Below are positions 48,534 through 59,400 of a DNA stretch of 64,000 bases, piece by piece. The notes below the pieces were generated by a model. The model did not search any database and was not told the DNA's origin. It saw only the letters and a program-made list of their open reading frames with translations. This DNA is from Nostoc linckia z4 (GTDB lineage Bacteria; Cyanobacteriota; Cyanobacteriia; Cyanobacteriales; Nostocaceae): positions 30,323 to 94,322 of the forward strand of contig NZ_LAHA01000004.1 in the NCBI RefSeq assembly GCF_002608075.1. Direction: 5' to 3'. The position numbers and the translations under genes were made by a program. Positions within the stretch are counted from its first letter, which is position 1. Every line of letters begins with the position of its first letter.

Positions 48534-50249
48534 ATGAATAGTTTGTTTGGTAATTGGGCCAGCACCCTGAGAAAAAATTCTCTATTGCTGGTTCTGTCAA
48601 TGATGCTGCCAATGTTTGGAATGAGTAATTCTGTTTTGGCAGCAGAACGCATTTATGCGTCTTATTCAGCTTTAGAGCTGTCAATTTCTGTGACGGCTTT
48701 AGAAAATTACGCTAAAACAGGTGTAATCGAAGGTGATTTAGCTGCATATCAACAATATTTACCTGTTGAAAAGTTTGAAGAATTGCGACGGATTTTACTA
48801 AATCGTGTGAAAGTTAGTCCGCCAATAGTTTCGCAACTTTTGTACACATCCCAAGGAGAATTTCTACTGCATCGGTTGGCGCAAGTGATTAAAAGCAAAT
48901 CTCCTCAGCCAGAATCAGAAGTTGCTGCTTTGCGTTCGGCGCTGATTTTAGCATCTGGAGAATCAGGAGGCTTAACACTTTTAAATGTGTTACGTAAATA
49001 TCCAAGCAAAAGCATTCATCTGGATGTAGCGCAGACTTTTCAAATAGCTACGGAATTGGATAAACTTGTTAATCAAACCCATCGAGCGATCGCGGCAGTT
49101 TCCCAAAAGTCAAATATCGAAGCTAATAGCATCCAAGAATCAAATTTATCACAATTACCTAAGTTAGAAATTCCGGGAAAATATAAATCACAAAAATATA
49201 CATTAAAGTTTTTGGATTCTCAACGCCATCGTCTATTAATAACTGATGTTTATCTTCCCAAAATTTCAACTCCCGCATCTGTAATTGTGATTTCTCACGG
49301 CTTGGGTTTAGACAGCAGCAATTTTCAATATTTAGCTTCTCATTTAGCATCATACGGATTTGCTGTAGTTGTCCCCAATCATCCTGGTAGCGATACAACA
49401 AAATCGCCTTCACTGTTGAATAAACACACCAACGAACTAGCACAACCAAGTGAATTTCAAGACCGACCTTTAGATATTACGTATATATTGAATCAATTGG
49501 AAAAAGCTAACCAATTTGATTCACGGTTTAAAAATCGGTTAAATGTGCAACACGTTGGTGTATTTGGTCAATCTTTGGGAGGCTACACAGCTTTAGCCTT
49601 GGCGGGCGCTAAAATTAATTTTGAGCAGTTAAAACAAGACTGTCAGTTAACAGGATTGAAAAAAACTTGGAACATGTCTTTACTGCTTCAGTGTCGTGCT
49701 TTGGAATTGAATATTAATAATTTTGGAAAAAATTATAGCCTGCGGGATGAGAGAATTAAAGCAGCGATCGCAGTTAATCCAGTTACTAGTTCTATTTTCG
49801 GTGAAGCTGGCTTAAATCAAATAAAAACTCCAGTGATGATTGTTAGCAGTAGTGATGATACTGTTGCACCAGCTTTATACGAACAAATTCTACCTTTCTC
49901 TTGGTTAGCAAATCCCCAAAAGTATCTTGTTATGCTTGTAGGTGGTACTCACTTTTCCATTATTGGTAATGCAAATCCTACAAACCAACAAGTATCATTA
50001 CCTGCTGATATGATTGGCGATGCTTCCCAAGCGCGTCGTTATATGACTGTTTTAAGTTTGCCTTTTTTCCAAAGTTATATTGCAGGAAAGTCACAATATA
50101 TTCGTTATCTTAATGCTAGCTACACTCAAAGCATTTCTAGTAAGTCTCTGGGTTTGAGTTTTGTTGAATCATTAAATAGAACTGAATTACCACAAATTTC
50201 GGATATTTCAGGAGGTAAATTCTTAAAAAAAAAGTTCCTAACACTATAG
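48534..50249 (+). CDS. Alpha/beta hydrolase with DUF1400 N-terminal domain
   Basis: 571 residues. A signal peptide (about residues 15-36, ending SVLAAE) precedes the cyanobacterial DUF1400 domain (about 37-145; ERIYASYSALELSISVTALE). An alpha/beta hydrolase domain follows, with the oxyanion HG in VISHGLG and the nucleophile elbow GQSLGG (Ser in GVFGQSLGGYTAL), then an Asp in VSSSDDTVAP and a His in GGTHFSI completing the triad. It is probably an exported esterase or lipase; its substrate is unknown. Confidence 0.85.
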   Translation: MNSLFGNWASTLRKNSLLLVLSMMLPMFGMSNSVLAAERIYASYSALELSISVTALENYAKTGVIEGDLAAYQQYLPVEKFEELRRILLNRVKVSPPIVSQLLYTSQGEFLLHRLAQVIKSKSPQPESEVAALRSALILASGESGGLTLLNVLRKYPSKSIHLDVAQTFQIATELDKLVNQTHRAIAAVSQKSNIEANSIQESNLSQLPKLEIPGKYKSQKYTLKFLDSQRHRLLITDVYLPKISTPASVIVISHGLGLDSSNFQYLASHLASYGFAVVVPNHPGSDTTKSPSLLNKHTNELAQPSEFQDRPLDITYILNQLEKANQFDSRFKNRLNVQHVGVFGQSLGGYTALALAGAKINFEQLKQDCQLTGLKKTWNMSLLLQCRALELNINNFGKNYSLRDERIKAAIAVNPVTSSIFGEAGLNQIKTPVMIVSSSDDTVAPALYEQILPFSWLANPQKYLVMLVGGTHFSIIGNANPTNQQVSLPADMIGDASQARRYMTVLSLPFFQSYIAGKSQYIRYLNASYTQSISSKSLGLSFVESLNRTELPQISDISGGKFLKKKFLTL

Positions 50250-50487
50250 TCAGCTTCGGATTTTGGATGCTGGATATTGGTGTTTCACTATTGAATGTGA
50301 TGATTTCTATTTGATTGAGGAATCAGTTTTAATTTCTCTCTTTTTTATAGGGATTTTTAGTTAAGTGAGGTGTGGAAATAATTTTTTAAACGCAGAGGGG
50401 CGCGGAGGACAGCGCAAAGGTACGCAGAGGTTTGCTCAGTTTTATTAGCGATGTATTAACTATCTCTGCACATTAGGTTTCATCTGT

Positions 50488-50960
50488 GTTTCAATCCCTA
50501 ATAGGGAGTAGATGAAATTTCAATGCAGAATTGGCGCATTCAGGATTTGAAATCTCAGTCCAAGCAGTTTCAATCCCTAATAGGGAGTAGATGAAATTTC
50601 AATTAATGCTTCCCGTCTGTGGATTGCCAGATATAGTAGTTTCAATCCCTAATAGGGAGTAGATGAAATTTCAATCGGGTTCTAGCTTGTAAGGGTCTGC
50701 TTTATCCCGTTTCAATCCCTAATAGGGAGTAGATGAAATTTCAATTTTTGGTAAACTTAAACTCAGGTTTATATAAAGTGTTTCAATCCCTAATAGGGAG
50801 TAGATGAAATTTCAATTTGAAGCTGAAAGTTTTGAAGCTAAGTTACAGCCAGGTTTCAATCCCTAATAGGGAGTAGATGAAATTTCAATCTTCGGGAGCA
50901 TTCAAGCATTTGGCAAACAAGTAGTTTCAATCCCTAATAGGGAGTAGATGAAATTTCAAT
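50488..50960 (-). CRISPR. CRISPR array, seven 37-bp repeats, six spacers (type I-D)
   Basis: Seven identical 37-bp repeats start at 50488, 50567, 50639, 50709, 50780, 50853 and 50924. On the plus strand they read GTTTCAATCCCTAATAGGG and end in GATGAAATTTCAAT. The reverse complement ends in GGGATTGAAAC, the usual 3' end with the 8-base handle ATTGAAAC after a TCCCT/AGGGA hairpin. Transcription is therefore on the minus strand, the same as the cas genes, with the leader at 50961-51171. Spacers are 42, 35, 33, 34, 36 and 34 bases, the 42-base one farthest from the leader. All repeats are intact, suggesting recent or maintained activity. Confidence 0.97.
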
Positions 50961-51171
50961 GGCGGTAGCCTGAAACATTGTTTGTATTGGGTTTTCAAGG
51001 TTCGGTAGCGCGGATGAGGAAATCATAGCATGTGAAATGGACATTGGGTTTGAGGAAAATGGCTAGAACCTAGTCTGTATAAGGTGCGCGGGTACTTTCT
51101 GAGCTATTTTCCCCAAAACTCTTGCAGCAGAGGAATTTGAAGGTTGCTTGCTGCAATTTGGTTTTCAACAT
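50961..51171 (-). promoter_or_regulatory. CRISPR leader
   Basis: 211 bases between the cas2 stop and the first repeat on the minus strand. It has no coding frame and has an AT-rich part near 50965-50995. Its position at the end of the array whose repeats point away from it marks it as the leader holding the promoter and integration signals. Confidence 0.7.
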
Positions 51172-51459
51172 CTACCCATCCGCGCACTCAGCAAAGAAAA
51201 TAGAGTCATCACGAATTTTTTCGCCACCAATACGTTCAACTTTACCGAGACAGCAGGCACACAAAAAGTAAAAAAGTATACTATCGGTTTCAGGTTTAAT
51301 TAACTTGTTCAAACGCGATCGCAATTTTGCGTACTGAGTATCTGTCAGATGACATTCAAATACACTGTACTGTACCCATTGTCCATAGGACTTGAGAATT
51401 TTGTGAATTTTGGTACGGCGTTTATCTTCAGAAATATCATAAGACACAACAACATTCAT
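51172..51459 (-). CDS. cas2: CRISPR-associated protein Cas2
   Basis: Small ferredoxin-fold protein that holds the Cas1 dimers together during spacer insertion. From the ATG at 51459 it reads MNVVVSYDISEDKRRTKIHK, with the conserved Asp at the end of strand 1 (YDIS), then GQWVQYSVFECHLT. An upstream ATG at 51477 would add six residues. The C-terminus carries a few extra residues (AECADG). It is the last cas gene before the leader. Confidence 0.95.
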   Translation of the reverse strand: MNVVVSYDISEDKRRTKIHKILKSYGQWVQYSVFECHLTDTQYAKLRSRLNKLIKPETDSILFYFLCACCLGKVERIGGEKIRDDSIFFAECADG

Positions 51460-51595
51460 TGCTAGTTTTTTCTGCATTTTCTACACCAATGACTCAATAA
51501 TTAGTAATTCGTAATGAGCTAGGCCGCTTTTTGGTAAGGTAATTCGTAATTAAAGATTTATTAATTACGAATTATTATGAAAAATAGCTAAGTTT

Positions 51596-52600
51596 CTATT
51601 TCAACACTAATGGTGGATATTTTTCGGTTTCACCCATCAAGTATTTTGCTAATAATCGAGCCTGTAATTCAAATGCTTCTTGATAAGTACATTTGCGTCC
51701 GAATACGGGATGTTTAAATTCCGATTGTTTTTTTTGTGCATATTGCTGCAAAAATCTTTTTCGTCCTTCTGGGGTTAGAGAAACTGCTCCACTCAATGGT
51801 TCTGTGATAAAATCTGGTTTTGTTAATAATTGTCTATTTAATACAGACAATACAATTGCGTCTACAACTAAGGGACGAAATTCTTCCATTAAGTCTAATG
51901 CTAATGATGGTCTACCGTAGCGATCGCAATGCAAATATCCTAAATATGGATCGAATCCGGCAATATTGACAGCACCTTGAATATCATGGCGCAATAACGA
52001 ATAGCCAAAGCTGAGTAAAGAATTTACCGGATCGGTTGGAGGACGGCGGACGCGTTTATCAAAACTAAATTCTGTACTCCTAATTAATTGGTCAAAACAA
52101 CCAAAATAAGCAGCACTTCCAGCACCTTCTAAACCGCGCAGTGAGTTAATATTTTGAGTAGTTTCAATGGGAGCGATCGCTTGCTCTAAACGTGTTACAT
52201 TTACAGATAAATCTAAATCTGGATTTTCACGTTGACGGCGGTTGAGAAGATTTCGATAATTTTTCAACTTTCCGCGCACAAAACCTTGTACTATATGAAT
52301 TGCTTGGGCTGATTCACCGGCTGCTTGCCATTGAGCTTTACGCACAAAGATATTTTTAGTCACTTCTGGTTCTATCCTTCCTAAATAACGACCATTTTCT
52401 GTGAGAAAAGTCAGAGGTATATGTCGTTCTAGCAGTTCAGATATAACTGCTGGCGAAACAGTAGCGCGTCCTAAAACTACAACACCATCAATCTTAATTA
52501 ATGGCACATCTAAAATTGTCTTTTTTTCAAACTTGACATGTAGCCTTTCATCAACTTTCCCAATAAAAGCATCTTCTTGAGTAACGTATACTGTACCCAT
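51596..52600 (-). CDS. cas1: CRISPR-associated endonuclease Cas1 (type I-D)
   Basis: Integrase of the adaptation complex, which joins new spacers to the leader-proximal repeat. At 334 residues it has the beta domain with VVLGRATVSPAVISELLERH, then the helical domain with the metal site: Glu in RGLEGAGSAAYFG, His in PYLGYLHCDRYGRPSLALDL and the acidic residues in MEEFRPLVVD. All catalytic residues are present. cas2 follows after 136 bases. Upstream the operon is interrupted by a heptamer array. Confidence 0.96.
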   Translation of the reverse strand: MGTVYVTQEDAFIGKVDERLHVKFEKKTILDVPLIKIDGVVVLGRATVSPAVISELLERHIPLTFLTENGRYLGRIEPEVTKNIFVRKAQWQAAGESAQAIHIVQGFVRGKLKNYRNLLNRRQRENPDLDLSVNVTRLEQAIAPIETTQNINSLRGLEGAGSAAYFGCFDQLIRSTEFSFDKRVRRPPTDPVNSLLSFGYSLLRHDIQGAVNIAGFDPYLGYLHCDRYGRPSLALDLMEEFRPLVVDAIVLSVLNRQLLTKPDFITEPLSGAVSLTPEGRKRFLQQYAQKKQSEFKHPVFGRKCTYQEAFELQARLLAKYLMGETEKYPPLVLK

Positions 52601-52712
52601 AATTACATCCTAAATTAACAAAAAAACTGGTTTTTAAAACGCGATTCATCGCGTCTCTACAAGAGTAACTTTGCACTGAAATGAATTTGATTGCTCTAAA
52701 AACTCTGTTGAA

Positions 52713-52893
52713 ATTCTGACTTCTGACTTCTAACTTCTGACTTCTAACTTCTGACTTCTAACTTCTGACTTCTAACTTCTGACTTCTAACTTCTGACTTC
52801 TGACTTCTGACTTCTGACTTCTGACTTCTGAATTCTGACTTCTGACTTCTGAATTCTGACTTCTGAATTCTGAATTCTGAATTCTGAATTCTG
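52713..52893. repeat. TTCTGAC/TTCTAAC heptamer array inside the cas operon
   Basis: About 26 units of the STRR family: TTCTGAC, TTCTAAC and TTCTGAA. It fills the gap between cas4 and cas1 and ends two bases from the cas4 stop codon. The CTTCTAA variant alternates regularly with CTTCTGA in the left third. Confidence 0.85.
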
Positions 52894-52894
52894 A

Positions 52895-53488
52895 TTAACT
52901 CGCTTCTTGATAGCGTTGTAATTTTTCTACAGCTTGAGGTAAACAGTGTGAAAATAAACTACATCCATCACAGCGTTTGGATTTGATAGCTTTGGGCATT
53001 GCACCCGTAAATAACAGTGTTTGCACGGCTTCAATAGTGGCGATGGCACTTTGGCGTAATTCTTGAGAAATCTCCACTAATTGGCGTTGATGAGTTTGTG
53101 CATAGTAGATATAGCCAGTATTAATAACTTGGCCAGTCATTTCTTCTAAACATAAAGCTTGGGCGCAAACTTGTAATTCATCATTATCCCATTCGCCCTT
53201 ACGTCCTCGTTTGTATTCTACTGGATACCACTCACCATTTTCCGATTCAATTAAATCAGATTTACCGATTAATTTGTATTTTTCAGACTTCAGCCAAATA
53301 GCTCTTATTTGCCAAATATCTTCCCGTTGTCCCTCACCAACAGTATGCACTCGCTCATGTAAACTTGTGCCTTCAATTGTGTATTGATTATCAATAAATT
53401 CTCCAGCACAAAACATTCGCCAACAGCGATGGGAACAGTAGCTATATTGATTTAAAGCCGCAATAGCAATGTAGTCACTTTCATTCAT
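52895..53488 (-). CDS. cas4: CRISPR-associated nuclease Cas4
   Basis: RecB-like nuclease with an iron-sulfur cluster that trims prespacers and helps choose the PAM. The 197-residue protein has its first cluster cysteine in SYCSHRCW and the last three in CDGCSLFSHC near the C-terminus. The nuclease core is visible as GKSDLIESENGEWYPVEYKR, with the Asp, Glu and Lys of the PD-(D/E)XK motif. It lies between cas6 and cas1, the normal I-D order. Confidence 0.95.
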   Translation of the reverse strand: MNESDYIAIAALNQYSYCSHRCWRMFCAGEFIDNQYTIEGTSLHERVHTVGEGQREDIWQIRAIWLKSEKYKLIGKSDLIESENGEWYPVEYKRGRKGEWDNDELQVCAQALCLEEMTGQVINTGYIYYAQTHQRQLVEISQELRQSAIATIEAVQTLLFTGAMPKAIKSKRCDGCSLFSHCLPQAVEKLQRYQEAS

Positions 53489-53591
53489 ATCTTTGATTAA
53501 CTATTTCAAAATTGCAAATCTCAAACTCTTACTCTCTGCGCCTCTGCGTCTCTGCGTGAGCTAAATTCATATCTATATTCAGCAACGCCCT

Positions 53592-54410
53592 TTATACTCG
53601 TCGCACCATTCCCATTCCCATTGTTGTTTTCCGTCCCAATCCTGCGTATAATGCAAAATTAGCTAAAGCATTGATTTGCTTAATTAATAACGGCTCAACA
53701 TCACCTAAAATTCGATAGCTAATGCCACCAACACAACCGATAAACTTACTTTCATAGTTACTGATAACTTCAGTATTAATGTCAAAAGCACTGGGATAAA
53801 TTGATTCAATAGAAATACTAGAAATTTCAATTCTACTGTATTTATTCCAACGACTCAAAAGACTATTAAACACAGATTCCTTGATAGGAAGGACATTATC
53901 ATATCCACCTTGGCGGAAAGATACCGGTGTAGCAAAAGTGAAATTGAGAGTGCGATCGCGATCGCTAGCTTGCTCATACAATTGTGTATAACTGCAAGCA
54001 TTAGCCCAAGGTTGCGTAGATTGCGGAGTACCTTGAATACTGGTAATATGTAAATTTGCAGAACCCAAATGCCAAGGATGTTCCGGGTTAAGATTGAGCC
54101 AAAGTCCAGTTAATTTACTAAACAAACTGTCATCAAGTAGAGAAATACGCCACCAACAGGGAGTACCAGCCGGAATCGGTTTTTGATGACTAAATTGCAA
54201 CATCTGGTGATGTTGTTTGTGTTGTCGTTGTATTTGCAACGGCGAGAGAGTAAAGGCTTTATCTGCGTTAGACGAGTGCAGATAGTCTGCCAAGCTAGAA
54301 TCAACAGAATTGATGAGAGTGAGAAATAATGCGTGGTAATGTCTCCCAGTCAAAAATTCCGGGTAAATGGGAGATTGGGGAATCAAGTTAAGGACGAGGC
54401 TGTGGGGCAT
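53592..54410 (-). CDS. cas6: CRISPR RNA endonuclease Cas6
   Basis: Cuts the array transcript at the base of the repeat hairpin, leaving the 8-base 5' handle ATTGAAAC. The 272-residue protein has the double ferredoxin form of Cas6. Its glycine-rich loop lies at the very end (GLGRKTTMGMGMVRRV) and a histidine-bearing segment near the start (GRHYHALFLTLI) may hold the catalytic His. Gaps to csc1 (181 bases) and cas4 (103 bases) are modest. Confidence 0.92.
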   Translation of the reverse strand: MPHSLVLNLIPQSPIYPEFLTGRHYHALFLTLINSVDSSLADYLHSSNADKAFTLSPLQIQRQHKQHHQMLQFSHQKPIPAGTPCWWRISLLDDSLFSKLTGLWLNLNPEHPWHLGSANLHITSIQGTPQSTQPWANACSYTQLYEQASDRDRTLNFTFATPVSFRQGGYDNVLPIKESVFNSLLSRWNKYSRIEISSISIESIYPSAFDINTEVISNYESKFIGCVGGISYRILGDVEPLLIKQINALANFALYAGLGRKTTMGMGMVRRV

Positions 54411-54497
54411 GAATAATTTAAAATGGTAGATGTAAGGTAGGCATTGCTACTATTTTCAAGGGTCAAAAATCCCTTTTTCACCTCTTATCTCTGTGTT

Positions 54498-54560
54498 CTC
54501 TGCGCCTCTGTGGTTAGATAAATTACTATTAAACCGCAGAGACGCAGAGGGCGCAGAGAG
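54498..54560. repeat. CTCTGCGCCTCTG palindrome between cas6 and csc1
   Basis: CTCTGCGCCTCTG on the left pairs with CAGAGGGCGCAGAG on the right, with one bulged G. It is a member of the ACGCAGAGGCGC family common in Nostoc (also near 50392 and 53530) and could act as a partial stop or an RNA processing point in the cas transcript. Confidence 0.6.
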
Positions 54561-54591
54561 TAATTTTTCCAGTCACCTTGAAACGTTAAAA

Positions 54592-55311
54592 TTAAGCTTT
54601 AAATCGATACTGCATTTTTGCAGGTAAGCGCAACTTTTCAGTTTTATTGGGACTATCGAATTCGTAATATTGTCCTTGGCGAATACTGACATTTTGAATC
54701 AAACTCACCGGGGGCATATTTACCACATCGTAGCTAACAACTTGATGAGTAAACATCACATCCAAAGGATTTAAAGGGTAAGAAAAAGTAAAGTCACCTG
54801 TTTTTAATTCAATTTTCGTAACTTCTTGAATTGTGACTTCAGCTTTACTCATCCATTTACCTAAACGAATCCATTTTGGTAGCTTCAGTTGCTTTTGAGA
54901 AATGATAAACAACTCAAATTGACTTTCCGGTGCAATTTCTTTCGCCCTACCAAAACTAGGAATATTTTTTTGCGTTTTCTCCATTTCCACATGATAGTTA
55001 TTATTAGCATACTTCCATGTGTTGAGAATAGCAGTATGTTTAATTGCACGCCCAGGAGTTACATAAATTCCTTGTTGATTTAGCGGTGTTAAATGTGCCT
55101 CATATTTAGGAACTTGTTCGGAACAAAAGTAACGATAGGAATGTTCTTCAGTGACAGTAGTAGAGTAAATTTCGCTGTCTACTAAGCCTAACGCATAGCA
55201 GAGTGCGTAGTTGTGAATTACTGGTTCTGTTTCGTAAAGTCGCCCGATTTCACGAGTTGCATAATAAAGGCTGTCATGAAGTTCTAATTGACAGCAATAG
55301 ATGATTGGCAT
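54592..55311 (-). CDS. csc1: Type I-D Cascade subunit Csc1 (Cas5d-type)
   Basis: Cas5-like subunit that caps the 5' handle of the crRNA in the type I-D interference complex. The 239-residue protein begins MPIIYCCQLELHDSLYYATR, then IGRLYETEPVIHNYALCYAL, both typical of Csc1. It starts five bases after the csc2 stop codon, so the two are translationally close, as is standard in I-D loci. Confidence 0.95.
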   Translation of the reverse strand: MPIIYCCQLELHDSLYYATREIGRLYETEPVIHNYALCYALGLVDSEIYSTTVTEEHSYRYFCSEQVPKYEAHLTPLNQQGIYVTPGRAIKHTAILNTWKYANNNYHVEMEKTQKNIPSFGRAKEIAPESQFELFIISQKQLKLPKWIRLGKWMSKAEVTIQEVTKIELKTGDFTFSYPLNPLDVMFTHQVVSYDVVNMPPVSLIQNVSIRQGQYYEFDSPNKTEKLRLPAKMQYRFKA

Positions 55312-55316
55312 AGCTA

Positions 55317-56345
55317 TTATCCAGCCTTAGCAGCAGTTTTCTTTTTAGTGATGTGTTTTTTGGCGTATTCTTTAGCTTCCGCATCAGCTTTTTGTAAAAT
55401 TGACTTGATTCCTGTTTCGCTACCTGTGAGAACTTTAACTTCATTCAAAAGAGGTTTAAAAGCATCACCAATAAAGTCGGTATGAACGATAAATTCATCA
55501 GCCATTAAACTTTCAATTGCACTTTTCGCAGCACTAATTACATCATCTTCATCTAAAGGCTCAGGAGAATTAATAGTTTTATTTGATTGCATTTTGTCAT
55601 AGATTCCTTGAGTCCAACGCAAATTACTAGTAATTTCGCCATCTGCAAATACAACACCAATTAATTCGTTTCTAACGCGACCTGTACGGGTTGTTTGCGC
55701 TCCATAGTGACGAGTGCGTAAGATGTTATTAAAGACGTAAAGAAAACTAGCTTCAGTGGGGTCTTTTAGTGTGACAATACTGGGGAAAAAAACTTGCGGC
55801 TTAACGTGGTCTTGTTGGTTAATTCTAGCTGTGACTGCACCTATTTCACCATCTAATTTACCATCTGATTTTTTTTCTCCTTTTGCTGCCATTGTCCCAT
55901 TTTCATAAGGAGCATTTAGAGTAAAAGTTTCATGTGATTCATCAAAAGGTGTAATTGAAAATGCTGTATCGACAACAACTTTCGATTTTTCAGAGCCAGA
56001 ATCCCCAATAGCAAAACCGTAAATAATGCAATCAGGATTATCCATTGCAAACGCTACGTTATACTCGCATTCTTTATCTGTCATAAAACCATAATTACGC
56101 AGTAATTCACGACCAACCAAACGTTCTGGTGTTGACTGCTTTCGTTTGAACATTGATAGACGGCTAATTGTGGTTTTATCTTTGACTCCAGCCCTAACCC
56201 TTGCTTTATTGAGTTCGCCATCTGTTTGAAATAGCGGATAAGATTCTGTAATGCGAATCGTTAAAAAATGAGCGTATTTACCCATAGGTTTATAGGGAAT
56301 TTCAGCTTGGAATAATTTGCTATCAACTGCTTTAAGCAATGCCAT
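55317..56345 (-). CDS. csc2: Type I-D Cascade backbone subunit Csc2 (Cas7d)
   Basis: Cas7-family protein that coats the crRNA spacer in several copies. The frame is open from 56405, but the ATG at 56345 is preceded by GGAGG seven bases upstream and gives the family start MALLKAVDSKLFQAEIPYKP. The 342-residue protein includes LRTRHYGAQTTRTGRVRN (basic, RNA-facing) and a Lys/Ala-rich tail (KKHITKKKTAAKAG). It is separated from cas10d by 72 bases. Confidence 0.96.
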   Translation of the reverse strand: MALLKAVDSKLFQAEIPYKPMGKYAHFLTIRITESYPLFQTDGELNKARVRAGVKDKTTISRLSMFKRKQSTPERLVGRELLRNYGFMTDKECEYNVAFAMDNPDCIIYGFAIGDSGSEKSKVVVDTAFSITPFDESHETFTLNAPYENGTMAAKGEKKSDGKLDGEIGAVTARINQQDHVKPQVFFPSIVTLKDPTEASFLYVFNNILRTRHYGAQTTRTGRVRNELIGVVFADGEITSNLRWTQGIYDKMQSNKTINSPEPLDEDDVISAAKSAIESLMADEFIVHTDFIGDAFKPLLNEVKVLTGSETGIKSILQKADAEAKEYAKKHITKKKTAAKAG

Positions 56346-56417
56346 AATAAGCCTCCAAAAATTGAGTTTATTTTTCCAAAAAATGAAATTAATCAGGTAT
56401 ATCACAAAAAAATGTAT

Positions 56418-59400
56418 TTATTCATTTTCATTATCTGATTCCGGAGATTTTTCATTTCTTGCTAAGTTTTCCTTGTCGTCTTCTAGACGGTAAAGAAATT
56501 CACAAGTATCTCGAATTAAGTTGAGTTGACGACCGGCTAAACGAGCGCGATCGCCTGCAAAAGATTTATCAAATACCTCCTCTACAAAATACCGTGCAAA
56601 TTCTAAAACAGCCAGCCGTTCTTCTTCGCGTTTACTCATTATCCAGCGTCCCTCTGCTGTCGAAGAATGCACCCGATCCATCAGTTTAAAAACCTCTGCT
56701 GCTACTGCTGCAACTAGTGTTTCACCATGAAACACACTTAACTCAGCTTTGAGTATAGTTTCAGCAGCAATATCAATCGGTTTCAACACAGCATTAGACT
56801 TGGGATTATAACGCTTATTCGCTCGATAAAAACGGCGATAAAGTTCAGTTAATTTCTTTGGATGATTCAGACTTGATTCTTCTCCCACAATTAATTCCTC
56901 ATTGATACGGTCAAATTTTGCATAGGGGTCAAAGCATGGATAAAAATGATAGGTATAAAGCCGAATTTTTTCAATTCTGGCTGTTTCCACTCCCTGGTTA
57001 CGTACCCAACGGTTAAGATAAGAAAAGACATACAACGGACTAGTTTCAAAATCTTTTGCTAGTTCCGTAAATCTTCCCCAATTGGCATCATAACCAGACT
57101 TTCCTTGTCGCGCATTCACATCTAAATGAATCGCGTAAGCAGCGGTAAGTACATTTAAAGGTGCTGGATATTCAATACCATTTTCATTCCAACCTTCAAG
57201 AATGTAATCCAACCGAAACCTGTCTCTTCTTACCAAAGCACGAAACGCATGAGGCGCACTGTCAAGAAAAACGCTTTCTTCAAACTCAGCACCATCATTA
57301 AATGGTGGAATTGGCGACTCAGAAACCACTGTTTTCACATCCAAAATCATCGGGAAAGCAAACGCTAACCAGCTAGGCATTACCCAAGATTCTGTATCAG
57401 TGCTATCTCGTCCTGGTGGTAGCGCCATGAAGTAAAATGTTAAAGGTTGGTCTTCAGGATAGGAAAGCTTAAATGTGCGGTCTTTATCGTCTTCTAAGTT
57501 TTCATCAATCAAAAAACTATCCACACTTTGATAATCTTTCTTAGCCAAATGAGCTTGCAAATCCTTAGTAATAAAATGATTGCGAACACTCGTATCAAAG
57601 CGAGTTTGAGCAATTCCACCATAAGCTTTTTGTAAAAACTTATTAGTTTCTGGTGTAAAATAATAAGTCGGATAAAAGTAGAGATAGCGATATTTCCCAT
57701 CTTCAAATCTTTTACCTACTGCTTGGGTTTGATTCATCAAAATTTGCCTGAGCATCATTTCTACACCCGCAATGCTAGAAATATTACGCTTGGCATTAGA
57801 ACCACCCAACATTTGTTTATTTGTATAAACTTGGGGTGTAAATAAAACTGCTGATTCCATTTGCTCGGTTACAGTGTAAGCAGAATGGGAAATTGAGCAA
57901 ATTAATTGCCGTCCTCGTCCAGGTTTTTTCGCAGCATTATAATTATCTAACTCCTGGAAAAAATTCTCACTTTGAATTTTGGATGATAGTTGTTGATTTG
58001 TACTTGGTAACATCACAACTCGCGTTACCCATTCCCTTAAATCATCCCAACCATCAGGTAACTCATATTGTGCAAGAATTGGAGAAATTAAGTTTGTTAA
58101 ATAGTTGATAACTTCCTGACAACTTTCTCTGACATTTTCAATACCAGGATGTTTTTCCAGATATTTAGCTGCAAGATAATACCATTCATAAGGAACTCCG
58201 CCTGTATTTCCCTTTAAGTTATTTTCTTTCAGGCTTTCATTAATGCGCTCAATGTAGCGAATTTGAGGAATATATTCTGTTAAATTCCAAAATTCAGCTA
58301 CCTGATGAATCAAATTTAAACTCGGTATTTCTGGTAACTTTTTATCTTTTTTGCGAACAGCTTCAAGACGATTAACAGTTTCTTCCCAAATTTTACGACT
58401 CACTAAATCACCAAACTCTGCAATTTGGTCAATACGGATATCATCAGCAAAGTTGAAATCAAATTCGGGTGGTAAAACTCCTTGTTGTTGAAACTTGACT
58501 AAATTTTCACTCCGGCTTTTGGCGACTGATGGTTTATTAGAATTTAAAATGCGTAGAGTTGCATCTAAAGCCACTTGCATCAAGCCTGGAGAATCAAAAA
58601 ATAAGTTGTAATATTCGGCATATTTCATCCCTTTACCATCTCGACCAAATCCTGTTTGTCTCAAACGCAATTGACCAGCACACAGAGATTTAATATTATT
58701 AACTACAAGGTCTGGTAAATCTGTTGCAGAGATTGAAGGAGCATTACGCGCAGCGAGGTAAATTACACCTGTTGGCAGATATAATAAGGGTTCATAATAT
58801 GTATGCTCATCAGTATTCAGGCTAGTGTAAGCTTGGATTACAGCATTATTCACCACATTAGTTAAAACACCACGATTTTCAGCAATGCGGTGATAGGTAA
58901 ATTGTAATTGCCCATCACTAAGACTGTGGAGAATATCATTTAAGGCTCTATGTTCTGCATCTTGGGGATGTTTAATAACTGATGCGAGTAAATCAGCTAA
59001 ACGAGTTAAATCACATAAACTGCGAATAGTGCGGTCTTTAAGAACAGGATTTAGACCAAATTCCGAAAAATTCCAGTTAGTATCCCACCGACTTTGTGCA
59101 TTATAAGCCATACACAACAAATCATCGATATATTCCTTATACGCTTCAGGATGCTCTGAATTGATAAATTTATCAAGTCCTAATTCTTGAACTTTTTCCT
59201 CAACGATTTGCCGATGTTTTTCTAAAGGTAATTTGCGACATTCTTCAGGTGCATCGGGAAATTTTTCAAAGTCATGTAGAATAAATCCAGCAATTACTAA
59301 TCGCCGTTCCCGTTCTTTCACAACTCGCCGGACGGTGGTATCGAGATTTTCTAATTTTTTCTCAATTAAATTTGCGGGAAATAAACCATTAAGCAAGTGA

